Shown here in pieces: positions 35,321 to 46,900 of a stretch of DNA of 64,000 nucleotides. Numbering within the stretch: position 1 is the first letter of the stretch; each line of letters begins with the position of its first letter. A program made the translations under genes and the position numbers. The stretch lies in the IMG/VR virus record IMGVR_UViG_3300025110_000009, positions 16,535 through 80,534 of that record; one strand, 5' to 3'. The DNA comes from a virus. A model generated the notes under the pieces. It saw nothing but the letters and a program-made list of their open reading frames with translations. It did no database searches and was not told the DNA's origin.

Positions 35321-35680
35321 ATGGAAAAACAAGTAGTGAATGATAAGAATAAACTGTTTTCAGCAGTTAACACGGAATGCCATCACATCAAGGTATCGCC
35401 TGATGTAGATGAATATATGAACGTGTGGGTCAAAGAACCCACATGGCTCCAAGTGGAGCAAGCGATGTCAAGCGTTATGAAACTTGACCCAAAAACAGGA
35501 AGTATGGAGATTGACATGAATGCAATGTATAAATTCATGGTTGAACACTTCATAGAAAGGACAGAACCCAATCTGTCAAAGATAGAACTTTTGCGTCTAT
35601 CACCCTATGTGGGAGGACAATTAAAGGAAATCCTACCGAATCCTTTAACGGATTCTTTTGGGGATGATACAAAAAATTGA
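35321..35680 (+). CDS. Tail assembly chaperone, short form (gpG-like)
   Basis: 119 residues between tail tube and tape measure, the standard slot of the tail assembly chaperone. Helical, with a segment (VKEPTWLQVEQAMSSVM) and an acidic end (DSFGDDTKN). The gene ends at a -1 slippery heptamer, so a fraction of ribosomes would continue into the 70-residue frame that follows, making a long form of about 189 residues as in lambda G/GT. Chaperones of this type bind the tape measure and recruit tube subunits. Confidence 0.75.
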   Translation: MEKQVVNDKNKLFSAVNTECHHIKVSPDVDEYMNVWVKEPTWLQVEQAMSSVMKLDPKTGSMEIDMNAMYKFMVEHFIERTEPNLSKIELLRLSPYVGGQLKEILPNPLTDSFGDDTKN

Positions 35681-35705
35681 AGACCTATAAAAGGGCTTTA
35701 TTAGG
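35671..35705 (+). promoter_or_regulatory. Programmed -1 ribosomal frameshift signal
   Basis: Slippery heptamer A AAA AAT at 35671-35677, in phase with the upstream frame (ACA AAA AAT TGA), then a six-base spacer containing the stop and a stem-loop at 35684-35705 (CCTATAAA with TTTATTAGG, one bulged base, five-base loop). A -1 slip leads directly into TTG AAG ACC, the first codons of the 70-residue frame. Heptamer, spacer, stem and gene position all fit. Confidence 0.8.
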
Positions 35706-35889
35706 ACAAAAGGTAGAACCGGATATAGCATTAGACGTATTATTGTATAGTTATTGCACAACATTTAATGTAGACCCCAACATTGCACAACACGTTCCAA
35801 TGAAAACAATTAAAAAATATATGACGGTACATGGGGCAGTTAAAGAAATTGAGTCCGAAGAAATTCAAAAAGCAACTAGAAAGGGGTGA
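35677..35889 (+). CDS. Tail assembly chaperone, -1 frame extension (T domain)
   Basis: A 70-codon frame in the -1 register relative to the short chaperone, with no RBS of its own and a TTG as first codon exactly at the slip site, so it is most likely read only as the C-terminal part of a frameshift fusion. Helical content (DIALDVLLYSYCTTFNVDPN) fits the T domain that binds the tape measure. Its stop overlaps the GGGGTGATT RBS of the tape measure gene. Confidence 0.75.
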   Translation: MKTYKRALLGQKVEPDIALDVLLYSYCTTFNVDPNIAQHVPMKTIKKYMTVHGAVKEIESEEIQKATRKG

Positions 35890-35893
35890 TTAA

Positions 35894-37453
35894 ATTTCAG
35901 TAGAAGACAGGATGTATTCAATATCTTCTTCTATTGAAGCCCTTTCTAACAATACTTCTGGATTACAAGATGTAATGACAGGACTTAACAAATCAAGATT
36001 TTGGACAATAATTAGTCGTTCCGCATCAGGTATTTTACCAAATTTTTGGGCAGTTCAAAATAAATTTAGGGCTATTACTGATGTTTTTGCAATGTATTAT
36101 GAAGGACATGAGAAAGGTAATAAAGCAATGATGGATGCAATTAATGCTCAGGTTCAGTTAAGTGACGCATTAGAAAATTTAAATACTGATTTATTAGAGC
36201 CTATTAATTTGGCTCCTGAAGGCCCAGATGAACTAGAAGCAGCACAGGAGGCTTTAGAGAAGTTTGGAGAAACAGCCAAAAGAACTGTTAAAGAATATAA
36301 TGCTATTACTTCTGCTTCTGAAAAATATGTTGATGCTCAAATTGCCGCAGGGAAATATGGGCGAGAATTAACTCCTGAAGAAAGAGAAGGAGAAGTTGCA
36401 AAAGAAGCATATACTCAAACTCAAGCCATGCTGCAAAATCAAAAAGATAAATTAGACAAGGCACAAGAAAGAACATTACAAAAAAGATTAGACCAAGAAG
36501 AAGTAGATAATGCAGATAACCCTGTGCAGAAATTCTTTATTAAGCAGCGTCAAAAATTAACTGCTTTTACTAAAATGATTGGCCCGGTCTTGAGAGGAAT
36601 GTTAAAGATGATAGCAGGTGCTGTGCTTTGGGGAACAGTAATTCTAATAAGCATATTACTTTTAGTTAACGTTGTGAAACAACTTTGGCCTTACTTCCAA
36701 GAGACTAGAAAACTATTTATCTTTTACTTTAAACTTGTTATATCAGGAATAGTGGATATACTAGGAGGACTATTTTTAATGGTCGTTGGTGCATTACAAG
36801 GAGACTTTGGTAAATTTGGTGCTGGATTGTATAAGGTATTAGAAGGCGTTGCTCAATTAGTTTTAGGGTTATTAGGTATGTTGTTTACCATAGTCATAGG
36901 AGTTCTTGAAATTTTATATAAGGGAGTAATCAAAGGAATGGCTGCGAGTATGGCTTATCTCAAAAAGATAGGTCATTTTGCATTAACCATTGCTTCTGCA
37001 ATTATTTTAGTAGTAGGATTAATCACATTCATAGCAACAGGAGGTTGGTTAGTATTATTAGGATATGTCCTTGCTTCTGCTGTTGCTGGCATAATGGCGA
37101 AAATGATACGTCCTTTTGCAGATGGTGGAACAGTAGACAGCCCTATGCAGTTAGTAGGAGAAAAAGGCCCAGAATTAGTTACACTACCAAAGGGGTCAAG
37201 AGTTACTACTGCTTCTGATACAAAAGATATGATAGAAGGTAATAAGTCTCAAGAAGTAAACGTAGAAAATAAAAATATAGAAAACACAGAAAACGTTACC
37301 AACAACACAGAAAATGTTACCAACATTACAGTTCAAGTGCAAGGTCGCATAGGTGCGTCAGATGCAGAAGTAAAAGATATGGCGACTAAGGTAGCAAGAG
37401 AAATTAATTTAAGGATGAATAGAACAGGCACAACTACAACGAGGTTTGCATAA
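35894..37453 (+). CDS. Tape measure protein
   Basis: Probable ATT start at 35894: GGGGTGATTAA places it at the same spacing as the ATGs of other genes with this leader, and the frame is open from here (ISVEDRM). The first ATG is at 35912. About 519 residues. Helical N-terminal half, then hydrophobic helices near residues 235-265, 275-300, 320-345 and 360-395. These are followed by the classic tape-measure end FADGGTVDSPMQLVGEKGPE and an Asn/Glu-rich tail. The length would suit a short tail of roughly 75-80 nm at 0.15 nm per residue. The hydrophobic helices suggest ejection through the host membrane. Confidence 0.85.
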   Translation: MSVEDRMYSISSSIEALSNNTSGLQDVMTGLNKSRFWTIISRSASGILPNFWAVQNKFRAITDVFAMYYEGHEKGNKAMMDAINAQVQLSDALENLNTDLLEPINLAPEGPDELEAAQEALEKFGETAKRTVKEYNAITSASEKYVDAQIAAGKYGRELTPEEREGEVAKEAYTQTQAMLQNQKDKLDKAQERTLQKRLDQEEVDNADNPVQKFFIKQRQKLTAFTKMIGPVLRGMLKMIAGAVLWGTVILISILLLVNVVKQLWPYFQETRKLFIFYFKLVISGIVDILGGLFLMVVGALQGDFGKFGAGLYKVLEGVAQLVLGLLGMLFTIVIGVLEILYKGVIKGMAASMAYLKKIGHFALTIASAIILVVGLITFIATGGWLVLLGYVLASAVAGIMAKMIRPFADGGTVDSPMQLVGEKGPELVTLPKGSRVTTASDTKDMIEGNKSQEVNVENKNIENTENVTNNTENVTNITVQVQGRIGASDAEVKDMATKVAREINLRMNRTGTTTTRFA

Positions 37454-38172
37454 TGGTAAATTTTAAAGACATTAGGGGAGAAGGCCCAACATATGTTATG
37501 CTTGAACTTGCTAGGAGAAAGAATCATCCTATGGAAAGTGGGGCCACAATCCATACAAATAGGATAGGACTATATTGTGAGTCAATTAATATAAGCACAG
37601 CAAAAACAACAATGCCATTTGAGGTTCCGTTTTCTGGACTAATCTCTGGTGAATCTACTACTATGGTTATGGACGCTGGAATGGCTAGAAAGTCAATTTC
37701 ATTACAAGGAATTATTGTTGACCAAACAATACATAAGCGGTCTGGAAGCGGTGCTATAAAAGAAGCCAAAATGACAAGTTATGAGATTGCACAATTATTA
37801 CATTCTTATGTAGATTCTTCTTTCCTACAAGAAGACCAAAACCCTTCAAAATTAATAATATTAATTCCTAGCAGGGTTGATGATAATTTTGATATTAGAA
37901 CCGGGCACGAAAATACACCGCACGATTCATTACCCTTAATACCATTTAATTTTGCAAATAGAAAATATGATGTTCCTGATTGGTCTGTTGGTGAAACTAA
38001 AGGAACGTTTGATGCAGTAACTGCTGCTGGTCAAGAAATAGAAGGTATTCAAGGTTTTATTACTGATGTAGGAACTGATTTAGCAGGAGCAAGCGCGCCC
38101 GTTATATCTTTTAATATGACATTCATACAAGCATCTACTGCCCTCTCTGACTTTATTAATACAACTTTCTGA
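37453..38172 (+). CDS. Probable distal tail/baseplate protein
   Basis: 239 residues, overlapping the tape measure stop by one base. Beta-rich pattern (PFEVPFSGLISGESTTMVMD, then RKSISLQGIIVDQ) resembles distal tail and LysM-less hub-attachment proteins, which assemble a ring between tube and fibre. Identification is from position after the tape measure and the general fold pattern. Confidence 0.5.
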   Translation: MVNFKDIRGEGPTYVMLELARRKNHPMESGATIHTNRIGLYCESINISTAKTTMPFEVPFSGLISGESTTMVMDAGMARKSISLQGIIVDQTIHKRSGSGAIKEAKMTSYEIAQLLHSYVDSSFLQEDQNPSKLIILIPSRVDDNFDIRTGHENTPHDSLPLIPFNFANRKYDVPDWSVGETKGTFDAVTAAGQEIEGIQGFITDVGTDLAGASAPVISFNMTFIQASTALSDFINTTF

Positions 38173-38181
38173 GGAATATGA

Positions 38182-40953
38182 ATGCCGGGAGTATATGTTG
38201 GTGAAACTAAATCGCTAGTGTTTCCAATGCTATGCGATGGTTATATTAATTTAGATTATTCAGAAATGCACCCTACTGATACTGACCTTTCTTTAAGGGC
38301 AGGGGTTTGGTCACCAAGAAATTCCTTTACATTAGAAGCAATCCTAACCCCTTACGATGTAAACGGCTATGGTAGTCATACTACTGGACAAGGAACGTTA
38401 GACTCGCAAAAGACTTCACCGAGGTTAGGCGCAACTGAAAGTAATTTAACTCACTATCAAAGTAATAAGCGGTTTGGTACTTCACAAAATAATCAAAAAA
38501 TGTCAATATTCTATAATACTAACTTACATTTATATTTAGAAAATACAACGACTACTAACATAAATCAACCTTCTGAATGGAAAATAGTGGCAGATTTTCC
38601 ACAGGCAAGCAATGCAACGAGATACGTTGAGACACCTACACTAATTAAGAGCCATAATACTTTGCATGGATACTATGATGAAACCGCTTACTATGATGGC
38701 ATTTCTACAAGTCTTAAAAGAATTGCAACCTCTGCCACAAATGCTTTACCGTTTCAAACCTCTAGCATTGATTCTACTTCTTTAAGTGTTGATACAGAAA
38801 CACCAGCATCAGCAGCAACTGCTACTGTTTCGTTTAGCGGCGGTGACCCTGAGGCTTATTGGTCTGCGGTTGGTTCAACTGCTACCATAACAGGACAAAA
38901 TAATTTTCCAACATCTGAATTAGATACAATGCCTGTTAGAGAAAAAGGATATATAAAATTTAATGGTCAACCTAATGCGGCAAGTAATCAAACCACAGAT
39001 TGTATTGCAATAACAAACGAAGCAGGTACTGTAACAATTAAACTTTTCTTTCAAACAAGCGGCACTAATGGAGATGCATTATCGACAGGAAATGGTTGGC
39101 CCGCTAATTCTTATCTTGTTAGACCAGAGGCTACTCTTGTATTAACTGCTAGAAACATTGTTGGTGCTATTGCGGGAGTATCTGGTTTTTGGGCAGGTAA
39201 TATGGATTATGGGACGACAGAACCAAGCAATGTTTATAATGACCCTGCTTTTAGAGTTATTCAATTAAAGTCAGCCTTTACAGGAAGCGCACCTAATAGG
39301 GTTGGAGATACAAGTGCCTCAGTAGTAGATGGAGGTTCATTCATAACTAATAACTCAGACTTTGCTATAACTCAATTCGCTGGAGGTATAAATGAAGATG
39401 AGAAATCTGACTTTTATATTTCGGTTAATGATGGTAGTAATACTAAAAAATATACTCCCTTTAGAGATATAAGTAATACTGTTTCACCCGATGTTAATTA
39501 CCCTGCTACCGGAGCAACCTATACTAGAAGTGGAGGAACAACGGTTGTGTCATTTAGAAGAAAAGGAGGTTTAGATGCTACTATGTCTGAGTTAAAGAAC
39601 GCTATTAATAATAATACTACTGGGCAGGGTTCTGCATTAACTGCTGCATATAATGCTACAACTAATGTTTTAACTATAACAAAAAATACTGCTGGAACAA
39701 GCGGGGATGCTTCAGGTGCAATAACTAAAACTAATATAGCAGATACTAGAGTCACAATAGGTAATAGTGGTAATTTTGCTAATGGAAGAAATTTAAGCGA
39801 ACCTACGAAATATATACAACTTAGAGATAAGAGTGATAATTTAATTAAGTTTCATGGTGTAAGACAAGATTATGACCCTACTATTAACACAGGAGATACT
39901 CTTACATATGGAGGGAATGATTATATCGCATTTAGATTACCTTATGGAACCGTTTCTGGGTCAACTCAAATTACTCTTTTTAGGCAGGCAGTAAATACTC
40001 AAACACATTCTACTGACTTTGATATATCAATGACAGGTTCTACATTAACTGCTGGAACTGTTGGCGCAGCAGGTAATGGCACTAATACTGAAAACCTATC
40101 TAATACTACTGTAAATAATTTTACAGGAGGAGCAGACGCTTCTTCTACTACTGTTGATAAATATGTTCAAATAACAAGTGCTGATGGTTCTTCAATTAAA
40201 TTTAAAGCGGCTACATTAGGTAGTCAAACTACAGGTTCTACTGGCGGAGGATATACTTATTTTCAAATAGGTTCAAGCACAACTACTGCTGCTGCTAATT
40301 TAATAACTGCAATAAATGCAAGTTCACTTAATTCTAAATTAACAGCAAGTAGCCCAAGCAGTAACAATGAGTTTAAAATTCAAAATAGTATTGCTGGTGG
40401 TGGTTATGCTATTACAGATAATTATAGTAATATTGATACAAGTGCTGCTTGGCAAACAGGTAATCAAAAAGTTATTAGTAGTATAACGACTACAAACATA
40501 GGAGTTGGCGAGTCCATATATGATTCTTCTGGAGTTTTAATTGGAACAGTAGCAACAAGAGATAGTAGTTCTCAAATAACTTTAGTCAATAATCCTGTTA
40601 CAACAATAACATCTACTTTATATGCTTCTCAACCTAGAGAGGCATTATATTTAGACTCGGTGTATAAAATTACTTTGACATATAATGATACTACAGGGAA
40701 AGTAGAACTATTGTTAAACAATTCTTTACAAAAGTCAGCAACCGTATCTATACTTGATAACGATGCAAACGATTATAAATTTGAATTTGATGCTTCAGAT
40801 TGTAAAATAGGGCAAAGCACAAATAATACGACACAATTTTATGGTGAATTGTATGAAATAGCAATGTCAAACAGGATAAGCCCTTCTATTACTTCAACTA
40901 CTTTATCTCCGGGACTAAGTGATATTATCTTCTATTATAGGTTTGATGAATAA
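38182..40953 (+). CDS. LamG-type tail protein with repeat insertion
   Basis: 923 residues. The two ends appear to form one concanavalin/LamG-like jelly roll: an N-terminal SLRAGVWSPRNSFTLEAILT and a C-terminal YKITLTYNDTTGKVELLLNN with ELYEIAMSNRISPS. Between them lie about 600 residues of Thr/Ser/Asn-rich repeats in which strand pairs such as YIQLRDKSDNLIKF, YVQITSADGSSIKF and YFQIGSSTTTAAANLITAIN recur. Such a split lectin-like domain could bind glycans on the host surface. Its stop overlaps the next start by one base. Confidence 0.65.
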   Translation: MPGVYVGETKSLVFPMLCDGYINLDYSEMHPTDTDLSLRAGVWSPRNSFTLEAILTPYDVNGYGSHTTGQGTLDSQKTSPRLGATESNLTHYQSNKRFGTSQNNQKMSIFYNTNLHLYLENTTTTNINQPSEWKIVADFPQASNATRYVETPTLIKSHNTLHGYYDETAYYDGISTSLKRIATSATNALPFQTSSIDSTSLSVDTETPASAATATVSFSGGDPEAYWSAVGSTATITGQNNFPTSELDTMPVREKGYIKFNGQPNAASNQTTDCIAITNEAGTVTIKLFFQTSGTNGDALSTGNGWPANSYLVRPEATLVLTARNIVGAIAGVSGFWAGNMDYGTTEPSNVYNDPAFRVIQLKSAFTGSAPNRVGDTSASVVDGGSFITNNSDFAITQFAGGINEDEKSDFYISVNDGSNTKKYTPFRDISNTVSPDVNYPATGATYTRSGGTTVVSFRRKGGLDATMSELKNAINNNTTGQGSALTAAYNATTNVLTITKNTAGTSGDASGAITKTNIADTRVTIGNSGNFANGRNLSEPTKYIQLRDKSDNLIKFHGVRQDYDPTINTGDTLTYGGNDYIAFRLPYGTVSGSTQITLFRQAVNTQTHSTDFDISMTGSTLTAGTVGAAGNGTNTENLSNTTVNNFTGGADASSTTVDKYVQITSADGSSIKFKAATLGSQTTGSTGGGYTYFQIGSSTTTAAANLITAINASSLNSKLTASSPSSNNEFKIQNSIAGGGYAITDNYSNIDTSAAWQTGNQKVISSITTTNIGVGESIYDSSGVLIGTVATRDSSSQITLVNNPVTTITSTLYASQPREALYLDSVYKITLTYNDTTGKVELLLNNSLQKSATVSILDNDANDYKFEFDASDCKIGQSTNNTTQFYGELYEIAMSNRISPSITSTTLSPGLSDIIFYYRFDE

Positions 40954-43900
40954 TGCCAGCAAATTATATTTACCCTTTGAATGTTGGCACATTAAATACG
41001 CATAGTTTTAACTATACTTGGGCTAATAGGTGGAAGCCTGATTTTGCATTTAAAAATGTATCAGTTAATCCTACATTACATAATCCAGCAGCCACTTATA
41101 ACCCCGGAGGAGGAACTACTCATTCTTTAGGCACTAATTATGCAGGTGCATCTGCTAATTTCTTTGAAATAAGAAAGGCTCCTACTAATGTAGGCTCTAC
41201 AGCAGAACCTGATATTTCTAACCATGAATATGATAGAATCGTAAATAGGATTTTACCTTCTAGTAATCCTAATACTTTGGCTAATTATGTAACTAATAAA
41301 CAAGATACCCAATCGCATAAATTAAGATGCTATGATGGACTACAAGCCACCACCGGACAAAAGGTTGGTGGCAGTAGCGCACCAGAATCAGGTTTAGACT
41401 TAGATAATTATGATTACTTTGTATTAATTAACCCAGAAATTTCAGATGATACTTCTCCTAGTATTAGACCTCACTTTGCTAAGATTAAACAAATAGTAAC
41501 TTATGACGAATATGGAGATGGGTTTGAATTTGAACCAAAATATCCTACTTCTATTTCAGAAGGAACTAACTTTGAAGTTTACAAAGGGCCAGCAGTAACT
41601 AATACAAATGTTGTTGCTGTTTCATATGGTCTTAGAGGAGATACAGCAGTTAATACAGCACTAGAAAAGTATGATGGTTTCTGTTCTGTTTCAAGACCAA
41701 CATGGTATTTTTATGAGGATAGATTAGAAACTAAAAATCAACTAGATTATGGAACAAAATATCTATTAACTAATTGCAGGTGGTTTAAAGATTGGACTAA
41801 ATATCATACAAATGAAAAAGGATATAATAGTGGAAACGCAAATGCTTCTTGGACTACAAACAAAACACTAACTACTTTGGGCAACTATGATTTTACAATT
41901 AATGATATAGGACAAAGCCTATGGGGATATGGTGGTGGAGAATATCATCATGGAGGAATAGTTACTGCTTATGATAATAGTGCCAATACTGTTACCTTAG
42001 ACCAAATAAGATATAATTTCGGTGTTATTAGTGGAACTTCTAATTATCTTTACTATGGCAGGACGATACACCATGCCGTGTTTAAAACAGAAAAGAAATA
42101 TGGGGCTAGAGTAATAGACTTAGGGAGTAAAAACCATCATGGTATTTTAGTTGATAATACTGAAGTTAAAGATGAAGCGGGTAATGAAATAGATAGAAAT
42201 ATTACATATACTGTTAACCCTTCCGAGTGGGTCAATTGCTTTAGAAACTATAATAGAAACGCCTCTGATAGAACATCACAACATTCTAGTTATAATCCAA
42301 CAGGAACGTATAAATTAATTACAGGAGACTTGTCTGGGCCTAGTAGATACTTATACTTTAAAGACTCTAAAAATAGAAACAACGGAGTGACTAATATTAT
42401 ATCACCTACCAGTTTAAATAGTCCTCAGAATAGAATATCTCAGTCTGCAACTGTTACCTCAGTAGATGAGTCTGGTGTAAAGCACCTTAAAATGAAAGAA
42501 GATGATAAATTTACTATTAGCACATCTTTACATAGAGGAAGTTTGTCTGAATATGAGTTGCCATATTTAGCATCTACAGAAACTACTTCTGGTCAAACTA
42601 TTGTTTTACAACAAGTGATAGAAGGATTTGATGCTAGAAACGATTCTTTCTTATCTGCTGGTGACATAATAAGATTTAATGATATGTTCTATAGGGTTGC
42701 CTCAGTAGCGGCCCCTTCTGATAGTTTAAGGACTCAAGCCGTTACTGTAGATAAAAAGAAAACATTAATTGGAGGAACATGGGAGGCCATTGGGACATTA
42801 CCATCAGTATCTAATAAGAAGATATTTGTTCGTGCTTGGAATGGAGGTTTAACAGGCGCAATGCCAATAGATACTGAAGGAGTATACAGTTCTAATTCAT
42901 TAGCAAGACTTACCATAAATGGTAAAACAGTTACGAAAACAAAGACTAGACTATATGATAATAAGATAGTGTTTTTGAATAAGCAATTCTATGGGCACAA
43001 CATACCAGTAGACTATGGGGATTCCATTAATGGACACATTAAATTAAGAAACCCCACCAAGAAGTTTTATATTCCTTCTAATAATATTTCTTTCTTATAT
43101 TATATGGAAGGCAACTATTCTATGGAAGAAACATCATTTGTAGGGAGTGTAGAAGATATATCTTCAAAGAATGAAAATGGCAATATTATTTATACTATTA
43201 TGGGCAGAGATAAAATTTCTGCTCTATTAGATAACAGCATTAATAAAAATTTGGAACGAACGAATGATATTGTATATTCTTCTTTAAACCCTATAATAGA
43301 CTTTACAGATTCTTTAGACGCTACTTATACTGTTAACTCAGTTCAAACAAATGGAATAACAGTAAGCGATTCTAGTGATGCATTACAAGTATTAAATAAA
43401 CATGACTTAATATTCTATAACAATAAGTATCTTGGGGAAGTATCTACTGCTACAGACAATTCTGGAACTACTGTCATAGTCTTTACACATAATAATAGAA
43501 CTACAATTACTAATGGCAGCAGGGCGTTAAAGTTTCATAGATTAGGAGGGACACAAGGTTATCTTACTGGGACTAAAGCGTTAGGGTCTAACATACAAGA
43601 TACAGTATATCCAACAGACTATTCACACTTAGGAAATAATGGATGTAACTTTGTTACAGGCATAAAGAATCTTTATTCTGGGGCAACAAATACTAAAAGC
43701 GACTTATTATATTCTTCTGCTACAGGAAGTTATTCAAAAGACGAAAGTTTGGGATATGATATTACTAGTATCAAAGGAATTACAAGAGGAAAAGATTCTT
43801 GTTTTGCTTTTAAACTTGCACATGAAACCCAAGCAGGAAGAACCATTAAGCCCATACAAACAACTTCTAGTGTTAGCCCATATAATATTATAAACATAAA

Positions 43901-46900
43901 TACTAAAGATGAATCTAATTCTGTAATTTCATTAGCCCCAACATTTCCATTAGTATTAGGTAGTATAGAACAAAATAGTTCTGATACAAGTTTAGGAGGA
44001 GGTACAGGAACAACTGGTATTTATCTTGTAAATAATAATATTCCCACCGGAGGATTTTTACATAAACTATCTACTACTTTGGATACTAATTATTACTTTG
44101 GAGACACTATTTTTAGATATACTGCATTAAACAAGTTTAAGGCCGGAACTATAAGCCAAACATATGATAGCGTTTATAACAGCGCAAGCAGTAATCAGAA
44201 CTTACAGGGTTATTGTTCTGCATATAAGTTAGATTCTTCGGGTTCTCCTTCTGCAATAGTAACTGCTGATGATATAACAAAGTCACAGTATCCAGCAAGA
44301 GGGTCTAATTTTTGGACAAGCGGCTTTTTAGGAATGGCAATGTCAAGAAAGCCTCCAACTCAATACCCCACAGGCACAGGAGTAGGTGTTCATACATCAG
44401 GTGGACACTTAGTAGAACAATTAGAAAACATTGACTATAGGGCTAAAAACTATGAAATTCTAGGGCTTGGAGATATACACATTGATTCTAAACTTCGACA
44501 TAATAATATAGCCTATGCCGCAGATGCTCATGAATTTACGTCTTTTGGTTTAATGTTAGAAGATGAAGGTACTTCTGGTGGTTCTAAGGCTCACACAAAC
44601 TATACAGGTTCTACTACCATTGAACAAAAAAGAGATGCAGACTATGATAACATGACGATTAAATCTGCTTCTATTACACCAGCAAATATGAAAAGATTTG
44701 GGGTAATGAGATTGGTAGAGGCAACGTTTGATTGGCACTTTAATCCTGTGAATTATGAAACTTTACCAACTACTTCTAAGTTACCATTATTAGACAGCAT
44801 AAAATATCCTAGAATGAAGATGTTATATAATAATCTATCTGTGAATTTTGACTCCGTTGTTAGTGTAAATAACGGAACAATAGTAATTAGAAACGATGCT
44901 GGTGATACAAGTACCGCAGTTTCTTTAATAGCAGGCGATACTATTTATAGAGGTAAAGACGGAACTGTTCTAGGAATAGCACATAAAACAATCTCAAATG
45001 ATTCTACATTAACAATACATGGTAGCGACACGACTAAAGACATAAAATTGTTTTGGGACGATGAGAATGACACTACTGGGGATAGGATATATATTGTAAG
45101 GCCGAAAATATTCAATACTTTAGCACAAGCAGAAGGAAAGTGGGGATTAGATGATGTAAGTTATACTAATGGATTATATATGCCAAATATGTATATAGTC
45201 ATACCTATGGTTTATCGTGACTATCTTAGACACCGTTTGTTGAGGGGTTATCATGCTACAGATGATAAATTAGATGCTCACAATTTATGGATACCTTTAA
45301 TTAGTGAATGTATAGATGGTATAGACGGCACTTCCCATGATAAAGAAGATAATAGAGGACAAATTTCAGCATTCCATCAAGCAAAAGATTGGACAAGTAA
45401 TAGCAGCGAAGTATATTATCACCCTTCTAGGATAGTAAATGCTATTACAAGACGAACCTTTGGTAGTACCTCAGACGGGGAACAGTACGATACACACAAC
45501 AATACACATTTATATGAAGGCTGCAATGTAATATTTAAAGATATGAAAAAAGTAACTAAGCAAAGAGATGGTAATGAGGCATTTACACTTCCAACAAGTG
45601 CTGTAATAGATATTGATGCTGATGTGGGTTCTATGAGAAATACATGGTCAGATAGTCTTGGAACAATACAAAGCACTTCTGGTTCTTACGATAATGTTGA
45701 CCAGCATAGTAGAGTCTTAAGAATTAACCAAAAACCTGCTACAGGAGAAGAAATGGCATATCTTGGAACTCACACGCGTTCTCATTTCTTAGGAGAAGAT
45801 AGTCTTAGAAGTGATAATTCTGAATATGGTGATAGAGAGAAAAAACATACTGAAAACTCTTGGACTGACCAAAAGAAAGGGGATGTATTTCAAGCACAGG
45901 CACTATTTAAACCAAAGATAGATTTTGGTTCAGGTTCTTTAACCAACAACACCTTTACTATTACTTTAAATTCTTCTTGTATTAATTCATGGATAGACTA
46001 TGTTCCAAACCTAAAAGGATATTATCTAGTATCAGATAAATTAGTAGGAACTAATATAACACTACCAGATAAAGATGCTTTTGATACAACTTCTACTACT
46101 AATAAATTAAAGGGAGAACCAACATTTATTGGTAAAATTACATCACATACCTATAATGATACAGGAACATATGTTGTTCATACTATTTTAATGGACACCA
46201 CTTTAAACACCACAAATCACGGTAAGACGTTCAGGCTAATGAAAATCTCAGAAACTACTTTTGAAGATACTCCAGATTACTTTGAAGTGAATAAAATGTT
46301 TGATACGGGATTAGAATATAACTATCTTACTCAAAACTTTATTACTGGCGATGAAGAATTATCTGACAGCGTGGTTGGGTTTGGGTCAAGCGAGGACAAT
46401 TATACTACTTCTGGGGCTTCTAATGATGATTTAATATATGAAGAAGGTCTATTTGCTATGTATTTATTATTAGATGTAGATAATATTACCGGAAGTGGAT
46501 ATGTAGATAGAAGAACATTAACTAATGCTAAGGCACTATTTACAAATGGACAAAGCATTGAATGTAATATAACAGATGGAACTACTTCGGAAGTTAAAAC
46601 ACTTACAGTAAGTGAGACCACTAACGATTTACAATTCAATTATTCTGGTAAATTATCTGGTAAAGGAATAGTGTCATTTGGTGAAATATTTACACTTACA
46701 ACACACGTTAAGCCTAAACTAAATAAGGCAAAGAAAGCATATATAGGAACTACATTTATTATGGGAACTGATGCAGAAACTGCAATAGAAGAAATTTTAG
46801 AAGAGAATAACATAGATGTAGATGTAAGCGGTAAAGACTTAGTTTATACTACTAATATAGTTTCTCAAAATACAACAGGCACAACAATTACATTAGAAAA

